A stretch of DNA of 5,805 nt, taken from positions 1 through 5,805 of the forward strand of contig DATDAH010000016.1 in NCBI GenBank assembly GCA_036525535.1, in the 5' to 3' direction. The notes beneath the pieces were generated by a model. That model was not told the origin of the DNA, did no database searches, and worked only from the letters and a program-made list of their open reading frames with translations. Made by a program: the position numbers and the translations under genes. Shown here one piece after another: positions 1-5,805 of the stretch (the stretch's first letter is position 1; each line of letters begins with the position of its first letter). This stretch comes from DATDAH01 sp036525535. Its GTDB lineage: Bacteria; Actinomycetota; Acidimicrobiia; Acidimicrobiales; DATDAH01.

Positions 1-1121
1 GCGGCTTCGAGGAGCGCCCGGAGCAGCGTCACGTCGTCGCAGGCGGTGAACCCGGAGACGTAGAGGTCCTCACCCTCGGGGGTGGTCGCGGGGTCGGGAA
101 CGTCACCGCCGTTGTCCTCGACCACCCCGATGCACTCCTGCATCGCGTCCAAGGCATAGATGTTCTCCGCCGGGCCGTACAGGTTGCCGGCGACCGCGTC
201 GTCGAGCACCGAGAGGTCGTTGCCAGCGGGGTCGCCGGCAAAGGCGAGGACGGAGTTGGGATCGGTCAGGAACAGCTGCGGCCGGTAGTCGAGCGACTGC
301 GTTCCGCTGGCCCAGCCCAGGCCGGCCGTCCCGAGGAGCAGCACCTGGTCCACACCCGAGGACTCGAACCGCTCGGCGATGACGGCCGTCGCCGCGTTGG
401 CCGCGGTGATGTCGCCCGCGTTGGCGGCCGACGCGTCACCTGCGGCCGACTCGGCGACCTCCACACCGAGCTCGTCGAGGAGCGGGAGCACGACGTCGTT
501 GAGCTGGGCCTCCTCGCCCGGGCCGGCGTACACCCCGAGCGTGCCGTCGAACTCACCCGCGTCGGCGAAGGCCCGCACGATGTCGCTCTGGAGGTCGGTA
601 CTCCCCTCGGCCGTGAACCAGGGGGCCTGGGCCCGCTCCAGGCGCTCAGCCGTCATCGTGCTGCCGATCACCGCGGTCTGGTGGGCCTCCAGGGGACAGA
701 GCACCGCGTCGTCGAGAAAGAAGCCGGTGACGACGAAGACCGGGTCATCCTGGGTGAGCTGCACACAGGCGGCTTCGGCCCCTTCCGAACCGACCGGGCT
801 CACCGGGGCGAACACCGGCTCGATCATCCGGCCGTTGATGCCCCCCGAGGCGTTGATGTCATCGAACAGCGCCTGGTAGGCGACCTCGTAGTCCCCGTGA
901 TCGATGTTGACGACCTCTCCGAGCGACGCGAGGTCGACGTAGGTCACCCCGACCTTGACCGTGTCGTCGGTGACGCCGGGGGCGGGGCCGGTCGGAACGG
1001 CGATCGAGTCCACGGTGGTGGCCGAGCCACCCGCGGTGTCTTCGGAGGCGGTGTCGTCCCCGGCCGTGCACCCGATCAGGAGCGCGCCGGCGGCCACGAG
1101 GACGGCGAGGTGCTTGGACAT
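1..1121 (-). CDS. Partial ABC transporter solute-binding lipoprotein, LivK/Peripla_BP_6 type (3' end outside window)
   Basis: Predicted membrane-anchored extracellular binding protein that captures a small solute and delivers it to an ABC permease. The reading frame is open from the ATG at 1121-1119 to the window edge: 373 full codons with no stop. Residues 1-18 form a lipoprotein signal: short basic start (K3, H4), hydrophobic core, lipobox LIGC with Cys18 as the lipidated residue. A polar Asp/Thr/Ser/Gly-rich linker (about 19-50) follows, then the start of the type 1 periplasmic-binding fold (VKVGVTYVD at 55-63; AYQALFDDINASGGINGR at 81-98, the usual helix and turn of LivK-like proteins). 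Several cysteines (119, 142, 330, 361) could form disulfides. Family members are usually about 400-430 residues, so a few dozen are missing. The start is supported by a good ribosome binding site. It probably serves the permease-ATPase at 3773-5805. The ligand cannot be read from the sequence; amino acids, amides, aromatics or a glycoside are all possible. Confidence 0.88.
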   Translation of the reverse strand, partial: MSKHLAVLVAAGALLIGCTAGDDTASEDTAGGSATTVDSIAVPTGPAPGVTDDTVKVGVTYVDLASLGEVVNIDHGDYEVAYQALFDDINASGGINGRMIEPVFAPVSPVGSEGAEAACVQLTQDDPVFVVTGFFLDDAVLCPLEAHQTAVIGSTMTAERLERAQAPWFTAEGSTDLQSDIVRAFADAGEFDGTLGVYAGPGEEAQLNDVVLPLLDELGVEVAESAAGDASAANAGDITAANAATAVIAERFESSGVDQVLLLGTAGLGWASGTQSLDYRPQLFLTDPNSVLAFAGDPAGNDLSVLDDAVAGNLYGPAENIYALDAMQECIGVVEDNGGDVPDPATTPEGEDLYVSGFTACDDVTLLRALLEA

Positions 1122-1126
1122 GAGAT

Positions 1127-1134
1127 CTCCCCCT
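1127..1134 (-). promoter_or_regulatory. Ribosome binding site of the solute-binding protein gene
   Basis: On the minus strand AGGGGGAG lies 5 nt before the ATG at 1121-1119. This is a strong Shine-Dalgarno-like sequence at suitable spacing. Together with the lipoprotein signal that begins directly at this ATG, it fixes the start of the binding-protein gene. Confidence 0.8.
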
Positions 1135-1160
1135 GGGCTCCACGGCGGGATCAGCGCTGC

Positions 1161-1174
1161 TGTTAGCGCTCTCA
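1161..1174. promoter_or_regulatory. Putative LacI-family operator (CebR-like 14-bp palindrome)
   Basis: The 14-mer reads TGTTAGCGCTCTCA on the plus strand and TGAGAGCGCTAACA on the minus strand. It is an imperfect palindrome around AGCGCT and fits TGNNANCGNTNNCA, the general pattern of LacI/GalR-family operators. It agrees at 11 of 14 positions with the CebR box TGGGAGCGCTCCCA, known from cellobiose and beta-glucosidase genes of Streptomyces. It lies 40 nt before the start codon of the binding-protein gene and downstream of the candidate promoter, where a bound repressor could block transcription. A second AGCGCT core sits 12 bp away at 1153-1158, but its flanks do not fit the full pattern. 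The match is seen in the sequence; binding by a LacI-type regulator is inferred, and no such regulator gene lies in the window. Confidence 0.5.
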
Positions 1175-1190
1175 TCCCCACCTGCGAACT

Positions 1191-1208
1191 GCTGAACAAC
1201 TGTTTAGC
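1191..1208. repeat. Imperfect 18-bp inverted repeat over the candidate -10/start site
   Basis: GCTGAACA and TGTTTAGC form two 8-bp arms separated by AC, with one mismatched pair. The stretch is AT-richer than its surroundings and covers the candidate -10 element and the expected transcription start of the binding-protein gene. Such a position suits an operator for a dimeric repressor (for example GntR or TetR type). With no T-run and a 2-nt gap between the arms, it does not look like an intrinsic terminator. A chance palindrome is possible. Confidence 0.35.
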
Positions 1209-1229
1209 GGCCGCGCTCTCGCTCGTCAA
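1201..1229 (-). promoter_or_regulatory. Candidate sigma70-type promoter for the solute-binding protein gene
   Basis: On the minus strand TTGACG (1229-1224) is followed after exactly 17 bp by TAAACA (1206-1201). The -35 is close to TTGACA; the -10 matches TATAAT at only three positions. The predicted start of transcription is near 1194, giving a leader of roughly 70 nt that would contain the LacI-like box. It lies in the only longer intergenic gap of the window, between the hydrolase stop and the binding-protein start. This suggests that the binding-protein gene can be transcribed on its own as well as by read-through from the hydrolase, since no intrinsic terminator is seen in the gap. Confidence 0.4.
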
Positions 1230-1253
1230 GGACGACCCGCGCGCGGCACGCGT

Positions 1254-3770
1254 TCAGTCCGCGAGTATCTCCAGGTCGACCGTCGCGGCGAGGTCCTGGG
1301 AGGAGCGGCCGATCAGCAGCTGATAGCGGCCCGGGTCGACGTGCCAGCCCGGGGACCGGCGCGCCTGGGCGGCCTGGCCGAACATCGCTCCCGCCCTGGC
1401 CGAGACCTCCTCCCAGTCGGGCTGGCCGGGGTCCCAGTAGGCGAAGCTGCGGTCGTCGAGCACGAGATCGACCGTCGTCGACTCCCCTGCCTCCAGCCGG
1501 ACCTTCGTAAAAGCCTTGAGCTCCTTCGGCGGGCGGGCCAGCCGGGGAGCCTCCGGCGCCACGTAGCAGTGCACCACCTCGGCGCCGGCCCGGTCGCCCG
1601 TGTTGGTGATCGGCACCGACACCGTCAGCGTGTCCCCCGCCCGGAAGGTCGATGACGAGAGCGTCGGCGCTCCGAAGGCGAACGTCGTGTAGCTCAGGCC
1701 GTGGCCGAAGGCGAAGCGGGGCTCGACGGCGCAATGCTCGTAGCCCCGGTAGCCCATGAACACGCCCTCGCCGTAGCGGAGCTCGCCGTTCTCGCCCGGG
1801 AAGTTGTCGTGGGCCGGGCTGTGCTCGATCCGCACCGGGATCGTGGTCGGGAGCCGCCCGCCCGGCTCGGCGTCGCCCACCAGGACATCGGCCACCCCGG
1901 CCGCCATCTCCTGGCCGCCGAACCAAGACTGGAGCACTGCGGCCACGTCGTCGGCCCAGGGCAGGTCGACCGTGGCCGCGGCGTTGACAACGACCACCGT
2001 TCGCGGATTGACCGCAGCGACCCGGCGGACCAGCTCGTCCTGACCGCCGGGAAGGCCGAAGCCGGACCGGTCTCGACCCTCCGTCTCCCAGTCGCCGCTG
2101 GTGCCGACGAACACCACGGCGACGTCGGCGTCGGTCGCCGCGGCCACGGCCTGGTCCAGGAGCGGGGCGGGGTCGGGCGTCCGGAACCCCACCCGGAAGT
2201 ACGCGGCCAGGGTGTCGACCTTGGCGTACTCGACGACGACCTCGATCGGCACCCCGCGGGTGAGCGTCACCTCGGCCAGCAGGTCCTGGCTGGCCATGCC
2301 GAACATCTCCGTGCCGCCGGGCGGTGGTGGGTCGGCCACACCGTCGAGGACGACCTCGCCGTCCAGGAGCACCCGAGCCTGCCCCGCCTGGGCCAGCCCC
2401 AGCTCGAAGACGCCGTCCTCGTCGGGCACGATCGTCCCGCGCGCCCGGGCCGACCAGTCGTTCGAGCCATCGGCGCCGAGGCTGAACACCAGGAACCGCA
2501 GCTCGTCGAGGTGCTGGCGGTCGACGATCTCGCCGGCGAGGTCGGTCCCGGCGAACCGCTCGACCTCGAAGCCGTCGGGCGCCCGGAGGACGGCGCCGCC
2601 GACCACGGTGGGCGTGAGGCTGGCCTCGGCCCCGCGGGCGTGGACGATCTCGACGCCGTCGCCCAATGCCTCGGTCAGCGCCTCCAGCGGGCTGACCAGG
2701 CGGTGCGGCGTGACCTGGGCCGAGCCCCCGCCCATGATGCAGGGCACCGCGGCCCGGGGCCCGACGACGGCGACCCGGTGGAGCGCGTGCCGATCCAAGG
2801 GCAGGACGCCGTCGTTCGTCATCAGCACCGTCGCCTCGGCGGCCGCCCGCCGCAGCAGAGCCAGGTCGTCGGCGGACTGCGGTTGCGGCCGGTTCGGCGG
2901 CTCTGGCTGGTCGAGGACACCGAGGCGGTCGAGAGCCCCGAGTTGGCGGCGCAACGCAGCGTCGAGGTCGGCCGTGTCGACCCGACCGTCGGCCACCGCC
3001 TCCACCAGCGTCGAGCCGAGCGACCGTCCCGGCCCCGGCATCTCGAGGTCCAGCCCCGCGCCGAGCGCGGACACCGTGTCGACCATGGCGAACCAGTCGG
3101 TCATGACCAGGCCCTCGAACCCCCATTCGTCACGGAGGAGGTCGACGAGCAGGGCGGGCTGCTCGGTGAGCCACCGGCCATTCAGCCGGTTGTAGGCCGT
3201 CATGATCCCGAGGGCCCCGCCCTCCTTCACCGCCAGCTCGAAGGGCAGCAGGTACAGCTCGCGGAGGGCGCGCTCGTCGATCACCGAGCTGATCGACCCG
3301 CGCTCGAACTCGGCGTCGTTGCCCACGAAGTGCTTGACCGTGGCGAACACGCCGTTGGCTTGGACGCCTCGCACGTAGCCCGCGGCCAGCCGACCCGAGA
3401 GCAGTGGATCCTCCGAGTAGCACTCGAAGTTGCGCCCGGCGAGGGGGTGACGGTGGAGGTTGACCGTCGGGGCGAGCAGGCCACGACAACCCCGGTCGAG
3501 GGCCTCGCGGCCGACCAGCGATCCGAGCTGCTCCGCCAGTTCCGGGTCCCAGGTCGCCCCGATGGCCGAACCGCAAGGGATGCAGGTCGACGGGGTCCCA
3601 CCCATGCCGGGCAGATCCGACCCGCGGGCCCCGTTCGGACCGTCGGTGACGTTGACCCGCGGGATGCCGAGGCGCTCGATGGCGGCCGTGGCGAACAGGT
3701 CGCCGCCGGCCGTGAGGGAAGCCTTCTCGTCGAGAGTCAGCTCCTCGAGGAGCGCGTCGATGTCCGCCAA
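1254..3770 (-). CDS. GH3 beta-glucosidase-type glycoside hydrolase with PA14 insert, cytosolic
   Basis: Retaining exo-acting glycoside hydrolase predicted to release beta-linked glucose (or a related sugar) from a glycoside. 838 residues, complete. N-terminal GH3 barrel at about 5-285: VTDGPNG (41-47), AGRNFECYSEDP (111-122), KHF (146-148), and LVMTDW with Asp225 as nucleophile. The second GH3 domain (about 312-395, resuming 535-695) is interrupted by a PA14 module at about 398-530 (ERFAGTDL near its start). The acid/base is most likely Glu564 in WETEGRDR. A fibronectin III-like domain covers about 705-825, with an extra Ala/Arg-rich stretch near 786-806 that may be an insertion. This is the architecture of KmBglI and the Streptomyces macrolide glucosidase DesR. 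There is no signal peptide, so it should act in the cytosol. The start is TTG, two bases after the transporter stop and without a clear ribosome binding site, which suggests translational coupling. The natural substrate is unknown: cellobiose, plant phenolic glucosides or glucosylated antibiotics are options. Confidence 0.93.
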   Translation of the reverse strand: MADIDALLEELTLDEKASLTAGGDLFATAAIERLGIPRVNVTDGPNGARGSDLPGMGGTPSTCIPCGSAIGATWDPELAEQLGSLVGREALDRGCRGLLAPTVNLHRHPLAGRNFECYSEDPLLSGRLAAGYVRGVQANGVFATVKHFVGNDAEFERGSISSVIDERALRELYLLPFELAVKEGGALGIMTAYNRLNGRWLTEQPALLVDLLRDEWGFEGLVMTDWFAMVDTVSALGAGLDLEMPGPGRSLGSTLVEAVADGRVDTADLDAALRRQLGALDRLGVLDQPEPPNRPQPQSADDLALLRRAAAEATVLMTNDGVLPLDRHALHRVAVVGPRAAVPCIMGGGSAQVTPHRLVSPLEALTEALGDGVEIVHARGAEASLTPTVVGGAVLRAPDGFEVERFAGTDLAGEIVDRQHLDELRFLVFSLGADGSNDWSARARGTIVPDEDGVFELGLAQAGQARVLLDGEVVLDGVADPPPPGGTEMFGMASQDLLAEVTLTRGVPIEVVVEYAKVDTLAAYFRVGFRTPDPAPLLDQAVAAATDADVAVVFVGTSGDWETEGRDRSGFGLPGGQDELVRRVAAVNPRTVVVVNAAATVDLPWADDVAAVLQSWFGGQEMAAGVADVLVGDAEPGGRLPTTIPVRIEHSPAHDNFPGENGELRYGEGVFMGYRGYEHCAVEPRFAFGHGLSYTTFAFGAPTLSSSTFRAGDTLTVSVPITNTGDRAGAEVVHCYVAPEAPRLARPPKELKAFTKVRLEAGESTTVDLVLDDRSFAYWDPGQPDWEEVSARAGAMFGQAAQARRSPGWHVDPGRYQLLIGRSSQDLAATVDLEILAD

Positions 3771-3775
3771 CGTCA
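3768..3775 (-). other. TGA-CG-TTG junction: coupled stop and start of transporter and hydrolase genes
   Basis: On the minus strand the transporter stop TGA (3775-3773) is followed by CG and then the TTG start of the hydrolase (3770-3768). No GGAGG-like sequence lies in the preceding 25 bases; only a weak GGCGAG is seen about 20 nt upstream. Residues from TTG onward (ADIDALLEELTLDEKASLTAG) match the usual N-terminus of this GH3 type, and the next in-frame ATG (codon 56) would cut into the barrel, so the TTG is preferred. An in-frame CTG at 3776-3774 is a less likely alternative. Reinitiation by ribosomes ending the transporter gene is inferred. Confidence 0.7.
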
Positions 3776-5805
3776 GACGACGGGCTCGCCGGCGGACTCG
3801 GTTGCGACCGCGCCGCTGCGGGCGATGGCGCGCTCGTCGGTGCCGAGGTAGCTGGCGATGACCGCCGGGTCGTTGCGCACCTCGGAGGGCACCCCCTCGC
3901 AGATGACATGGCCCAGCTCGAGGCAGTACACGCGATCGCTGATGCTCATGATCAACGGCATGTCGTGCTCGATGACGAGCATCGAAGCCGAGAGCTCCCG
4001 CCTGATCTCCTTGATGAGCGGGCCAAAGGCCTCGGTCTCCCGCTGGGCGACGCCGGCCGTCGGCTCGTCGAGGCAGAGCAAGCGGGCGTCGAGGGCAAGG
4101 AGGCCCGCCAGCTCCACGATGCGCCGGGTGCCGGTCGACAGGTCGGCGATGTACATGTCGGCGTAGCGGCCGAGGCCGAGGAAGTCGATGAGCTCGTCGG
4201 CCTCGGACCGGTGCCGGCGCTCACTGCGGATCGCCGGGGGCAGGAACAGGGCGGTCGAGAGCAGGCCCGTGCGCTTGCGGGCCTCGAAGGCGACGAGGAC
4301 GGTCTCGCGGACGGTGAGCTCGGGGAACAGGGTGGCGGCCTGGAAGCTCCGGCCGAGGCCCTGGCGGGCCCGGGCCGAGGCGGACCGGGCGACCGGCTCG
4401 CCGAAGAGCTCGACGGTCCCCGACGACGGACAGAACCCGCCGATGGCGTTCATGAGGGTCGACTTGCCGGCGCCGTTGGTGCCGATCAGACCGACGATCT
4501 CGCCCTCGTTCACCTCGATCGAGGCGTGGTCCACGGCATGGATGCCCCCGAACCGGACCTCGATCTCTGTGGCCCGGAGGGCGGGGACACCCTCCGGTAG
4601 CGGCTCTCGTGCCTCCGCTTGACGGGCCGGGACGGCGTGCTGGGCCTTCGGCGGCGGCGCGCCCAGCCGTTCCTCCTTCCAGCGGACGATCGCCGCCCGG
4701 GCGGCATAGCCGATCTGCACGAGGCCCCCCGGGAAGTAGAGGAGCAGGACGAGGAGACCGATGCTCGAGGTGAGGAGGGGGACGATGTCGTTGTCGGGGA
4801 AGAAGGCGGGCAACCCGATGACCCACGCCGCCCCCAGGACGGTCCCGGACACCGAGCCCAAGCCGCCGATGACCACGATCGCCACCAGCATGAGCGAGTC
4901 CGTGACCGTGAAGACCCGATCGCTCGGCACCCCCTGCAGGTTGGCGGCGAGCAAGGAGCCCCCCACCGCGGCCAGGCCCCCGGCCAGGGCGAAGGCCCGG
5001 AGCTTCGTCCGGGTGTTCGACACCGTGTAGGCGGCCGCGGTGTCCGGGTTGTCCCGGACGGCGATCGTCCCCCGGCCGATGCCGGTCCGCCGCAGGCGCG
5101 ACACCAGGATGATGGCCACGACCAGGACGACGAGGGTCACGTAGTAGGTGGACCGCTGTGAGGTCATGTCGATGCCGAAGATGTCGGTCCGACGCAGCGG
5201 AACCGAGTCGGTGAAGTCGCCGTGCAGGATCGGCCGCTGGTAGATGTACTGCTGGGCGGCGAGGCCGAAGGCAAAGGTCACCACGGCCAGGTAGAGCCCG
5301 CGCACGCGGAGTGCGCCCACCCCGATGAGCGCGGCGATGCCCGCGGTGATCAGGGCCGAGAACACGAGCGAGGGCCCGAACCGCAGGGCCTCGATCCCCG
5401 CGTGGAGGAACCGCGTCTCGCCCCACCCGATGTCGACGTTGATGCCCCGCGTGAACGCGGCGGTGAGCAGCGCGCCGATGCCGGCAAACGCCATCTGACC
5501 GAGGGACAACTGGCCCGCCCACCCGGTGAGGACCGTGAGCGAGAGGGCGCAGATGGCGAAGCCGAGGATCGAGGTGTAGAGCAGGTGGCGGGACGGGGCG
5601 GTGACGACCAGGGGCAGCACGACGGCGCCCGCGACGAGCACGACGAGCGCGATGCGGTCGATCTGGCGCAGCCACCAGATCGATCTGAGGCGTTCGGGAA
5701 TGGGCGGAGCCTTGGCCGCGAACGAGAAGGTCTGGGTCTCGCCCCCCGCCTGCCGGCTCTGCCAGTACACGGCGACCGCAACAGCCAGGAACACGAGGAA
5801 GTCGA
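3773..5805 (-). CDS. HAAT-family ABC transporter permease (LivM)-ATPase (LivG) fusion, 5' end outside window
   Basis: Inner-membrane permease fused to its ATPase, an importer core of the branched-chain amino acid (HAAT) type. The frame is open to the window edge. The first in-window start codon, GTG at 5794-5792, gives 673 residues (numbering used here) and is probably internal, because hydrophobic residues (DFLVFLAVAVAVYW) already precede and surround it. LivM part, about 45-365: some eight membrane segments, the family signature LTGWAGQLSLGQMAFAGIGA (89-108), and the cytoplasmic ATPase-contact loop around RRTGIGRGTIAVRDNPDTAA (235-254). Linker, about 370-405, Ala/Pro/Glu-rich. LivG part, about 406-655: Walker A GTNGAGKST (438-446), Q-loop Gln485, signature LSTGT (552-556) instead of LSGGQ, Walker B LLCLDEP with Asp576/Glu577, switch His610. 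The nucleotide-hydrolysis residues are intact. The N-terminal hydrophobic piece may be the tail of a fused LivH domain. The binding protein at 1-1121 is the likely partner. The cargo is not evident. Confidence 0.92.
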   Translation of the reverse strand, partial: DFLVFLAVAVAVYWQSRQAGGETQTFSFAAKAPPIPERLRSIWWLRQIDRIALVVLVAGAVVLPLVVTAPSRHLLYTSILGFAICALSLTVLTGWAGQLSLGQMAFAGIGALLTAAFTRGINVDIGWGETRFLHAGIEALRFGPSLVFSALITAGIAALIGVGALRVRGLYLAVVTFAFGLAAQQYIYQRPILHGDFTDSVPLRRTDIFGIDMTSQRSTYYVTLVVLVVAIILVSRLRRTGIGRGTIAVRDNPDTAAAYTVSNTRTKLRAFALAGGLAAVGGSLLAANLQGVPSDRVFTVTDSLMLVAIVVIGGLGSVSGTVLGAAWVIGLPAFFPDNDIVPLLTSSIGLLVLLLYFPGGLVQIGYAARAAIVRWKEERLGAPPPKAQHAVPARQAEAREPLPEGVPALRATEIEVRFGGIHAVDHASIEVNEGEIVGLIGTNGAGKSTLMNAIGGFCPSSGTVELFGEPVARSASARARQGLGRSFQAATLFPELTVRETVLVAFEARKRTGLLSTALFLPPAIRSERRHRSEADELIDFLGLGRYADMYIADLSTGTRRIVELAGLLALDARLLCLDEPTAGVAQRETEAFGPLIKEIRRELSASMLVIEHDMPLIMSISDRVYCLELGHVICEGVPSEVRNDPAVIASYLGTDERAIARSGAVATESAGEPVV

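Noticed and set aside
1122..1129. GAGATCTC palindrome directly before the binding-protein start codon
   Set aside because: Only 8 bp, and it lies between the ribosome binding site and the ATG. Most likely chance.
681..1166. Plus-strand open frames across the binding-protein gene and its upstream region
   Set aside because: They oppose the lipoprotein gene, which has a signal peptide, lipobox and ribosome binding site; the translations look random.
1237..1246. Perfect 10-bp palindrome CCGCGCGCGG just after the hydrolase stop, considered as a terminator
   Set aside because: It has no loop and no following T-run, so it cannot form an intrinsic terminator hairpin. Alternating GC palindromes are expected in such GC-rich DNA.
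1204..3126. Long open frame on the minus strand (640 codons) in another frame of the hydrolase gene
   Set aside because: Extremely Arg/Gly/Pro-rich translation without domains. The GH3 frame has intact catalytic motifs, so this is a shadow.
1701..3851. Long open frame on the plus strand (716 codons) opposite the hydrolase gene
   Set aside because: The translation is rich in Arg, Gly, Asp and His with no recognisable domain, and it lies wholly antisense to a clear GH3 gene plus its junction. It is a typical high-GC shadow frame.
4221..5675. Minus-strand open frame of 484 codons within the transporter gene
   Set aside because: Arg/Pro/His-rich translation in a different frame from the LivM-LivG protein, with no membrane segments or motifs.
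1..5805. CRISPR arrays, tRNA/rRNA genes, insertion sequences, attachment sites
   Set aside because: No spaced direct repeats, RNA-gene motifs, transposase or integrase reading frames, or terminal inverted repeats were seen. The window is almost fully explained by three protein genes.

Overview
The window is high-GC DNA with three genes, all on the minus strand, and almost no non-coding space. GC-rich third codon positions, GTG/TTG-type starts, and an ABC transporter with an LSTGT-type signature and a permease-ATPase fusion point to an actinobacterium. The Acidimicrobiia and relatives are a reasonable guess, but the sequence does not settle this.

Reading in the direction of transcription (from high to low coordinates):
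(1) 5805-3773 encodes a fused membrane permease plus ATPase of the branched-chain amino acid/HAAT type (LivM followed by LivG). It is open at its 5' side, and the visible N-terminus begins in the end of another hydrophobic segment. The full protein may therefore also carry a LivH-like domain.
(2) Only two bases after its stop, a TTG codon starts an 838-residue family 3 glycoside hydrolase (beta-glucosidase type) with a PA14 insert and no export signal (3770-1254).
(3) After a 132-bp gap comes a lipoprotein solute-binding protein of the LivK/Peripla_BP_6 type (1121 to the window edge). Its 3' end is missing.

The only sizeable intergenic stretch (1122-1253) looks like a control region. It holds a possible promoter (TTGACG, 17 bp, TAAACA), an imperfect 18-bp palindrome over the -10/start region, a 14-bp palindrome that fits the LacI-family operator pattern TGNNANCGNTNNCA and resembles CebR boxes, and a strong ribosome binding site for the binding-protein gene.

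Working model (inference): binding protein, permease and ATPase form one importer whose cargo is a glycoside or glycoconjugate, and the cytosolic GH3 enzyme cleaves it after entry, under a sugar-responsive LacI-type repressor. HAAT importers are normally linked to amino acids, amides, urea or aromatic acids, so the tight linkage to a beta-glucosidase is the most interesting aspect of the window. No LivF-type second ATPase is visible here. No RNA genes, mobile elements or CRISPR arrays were seen.
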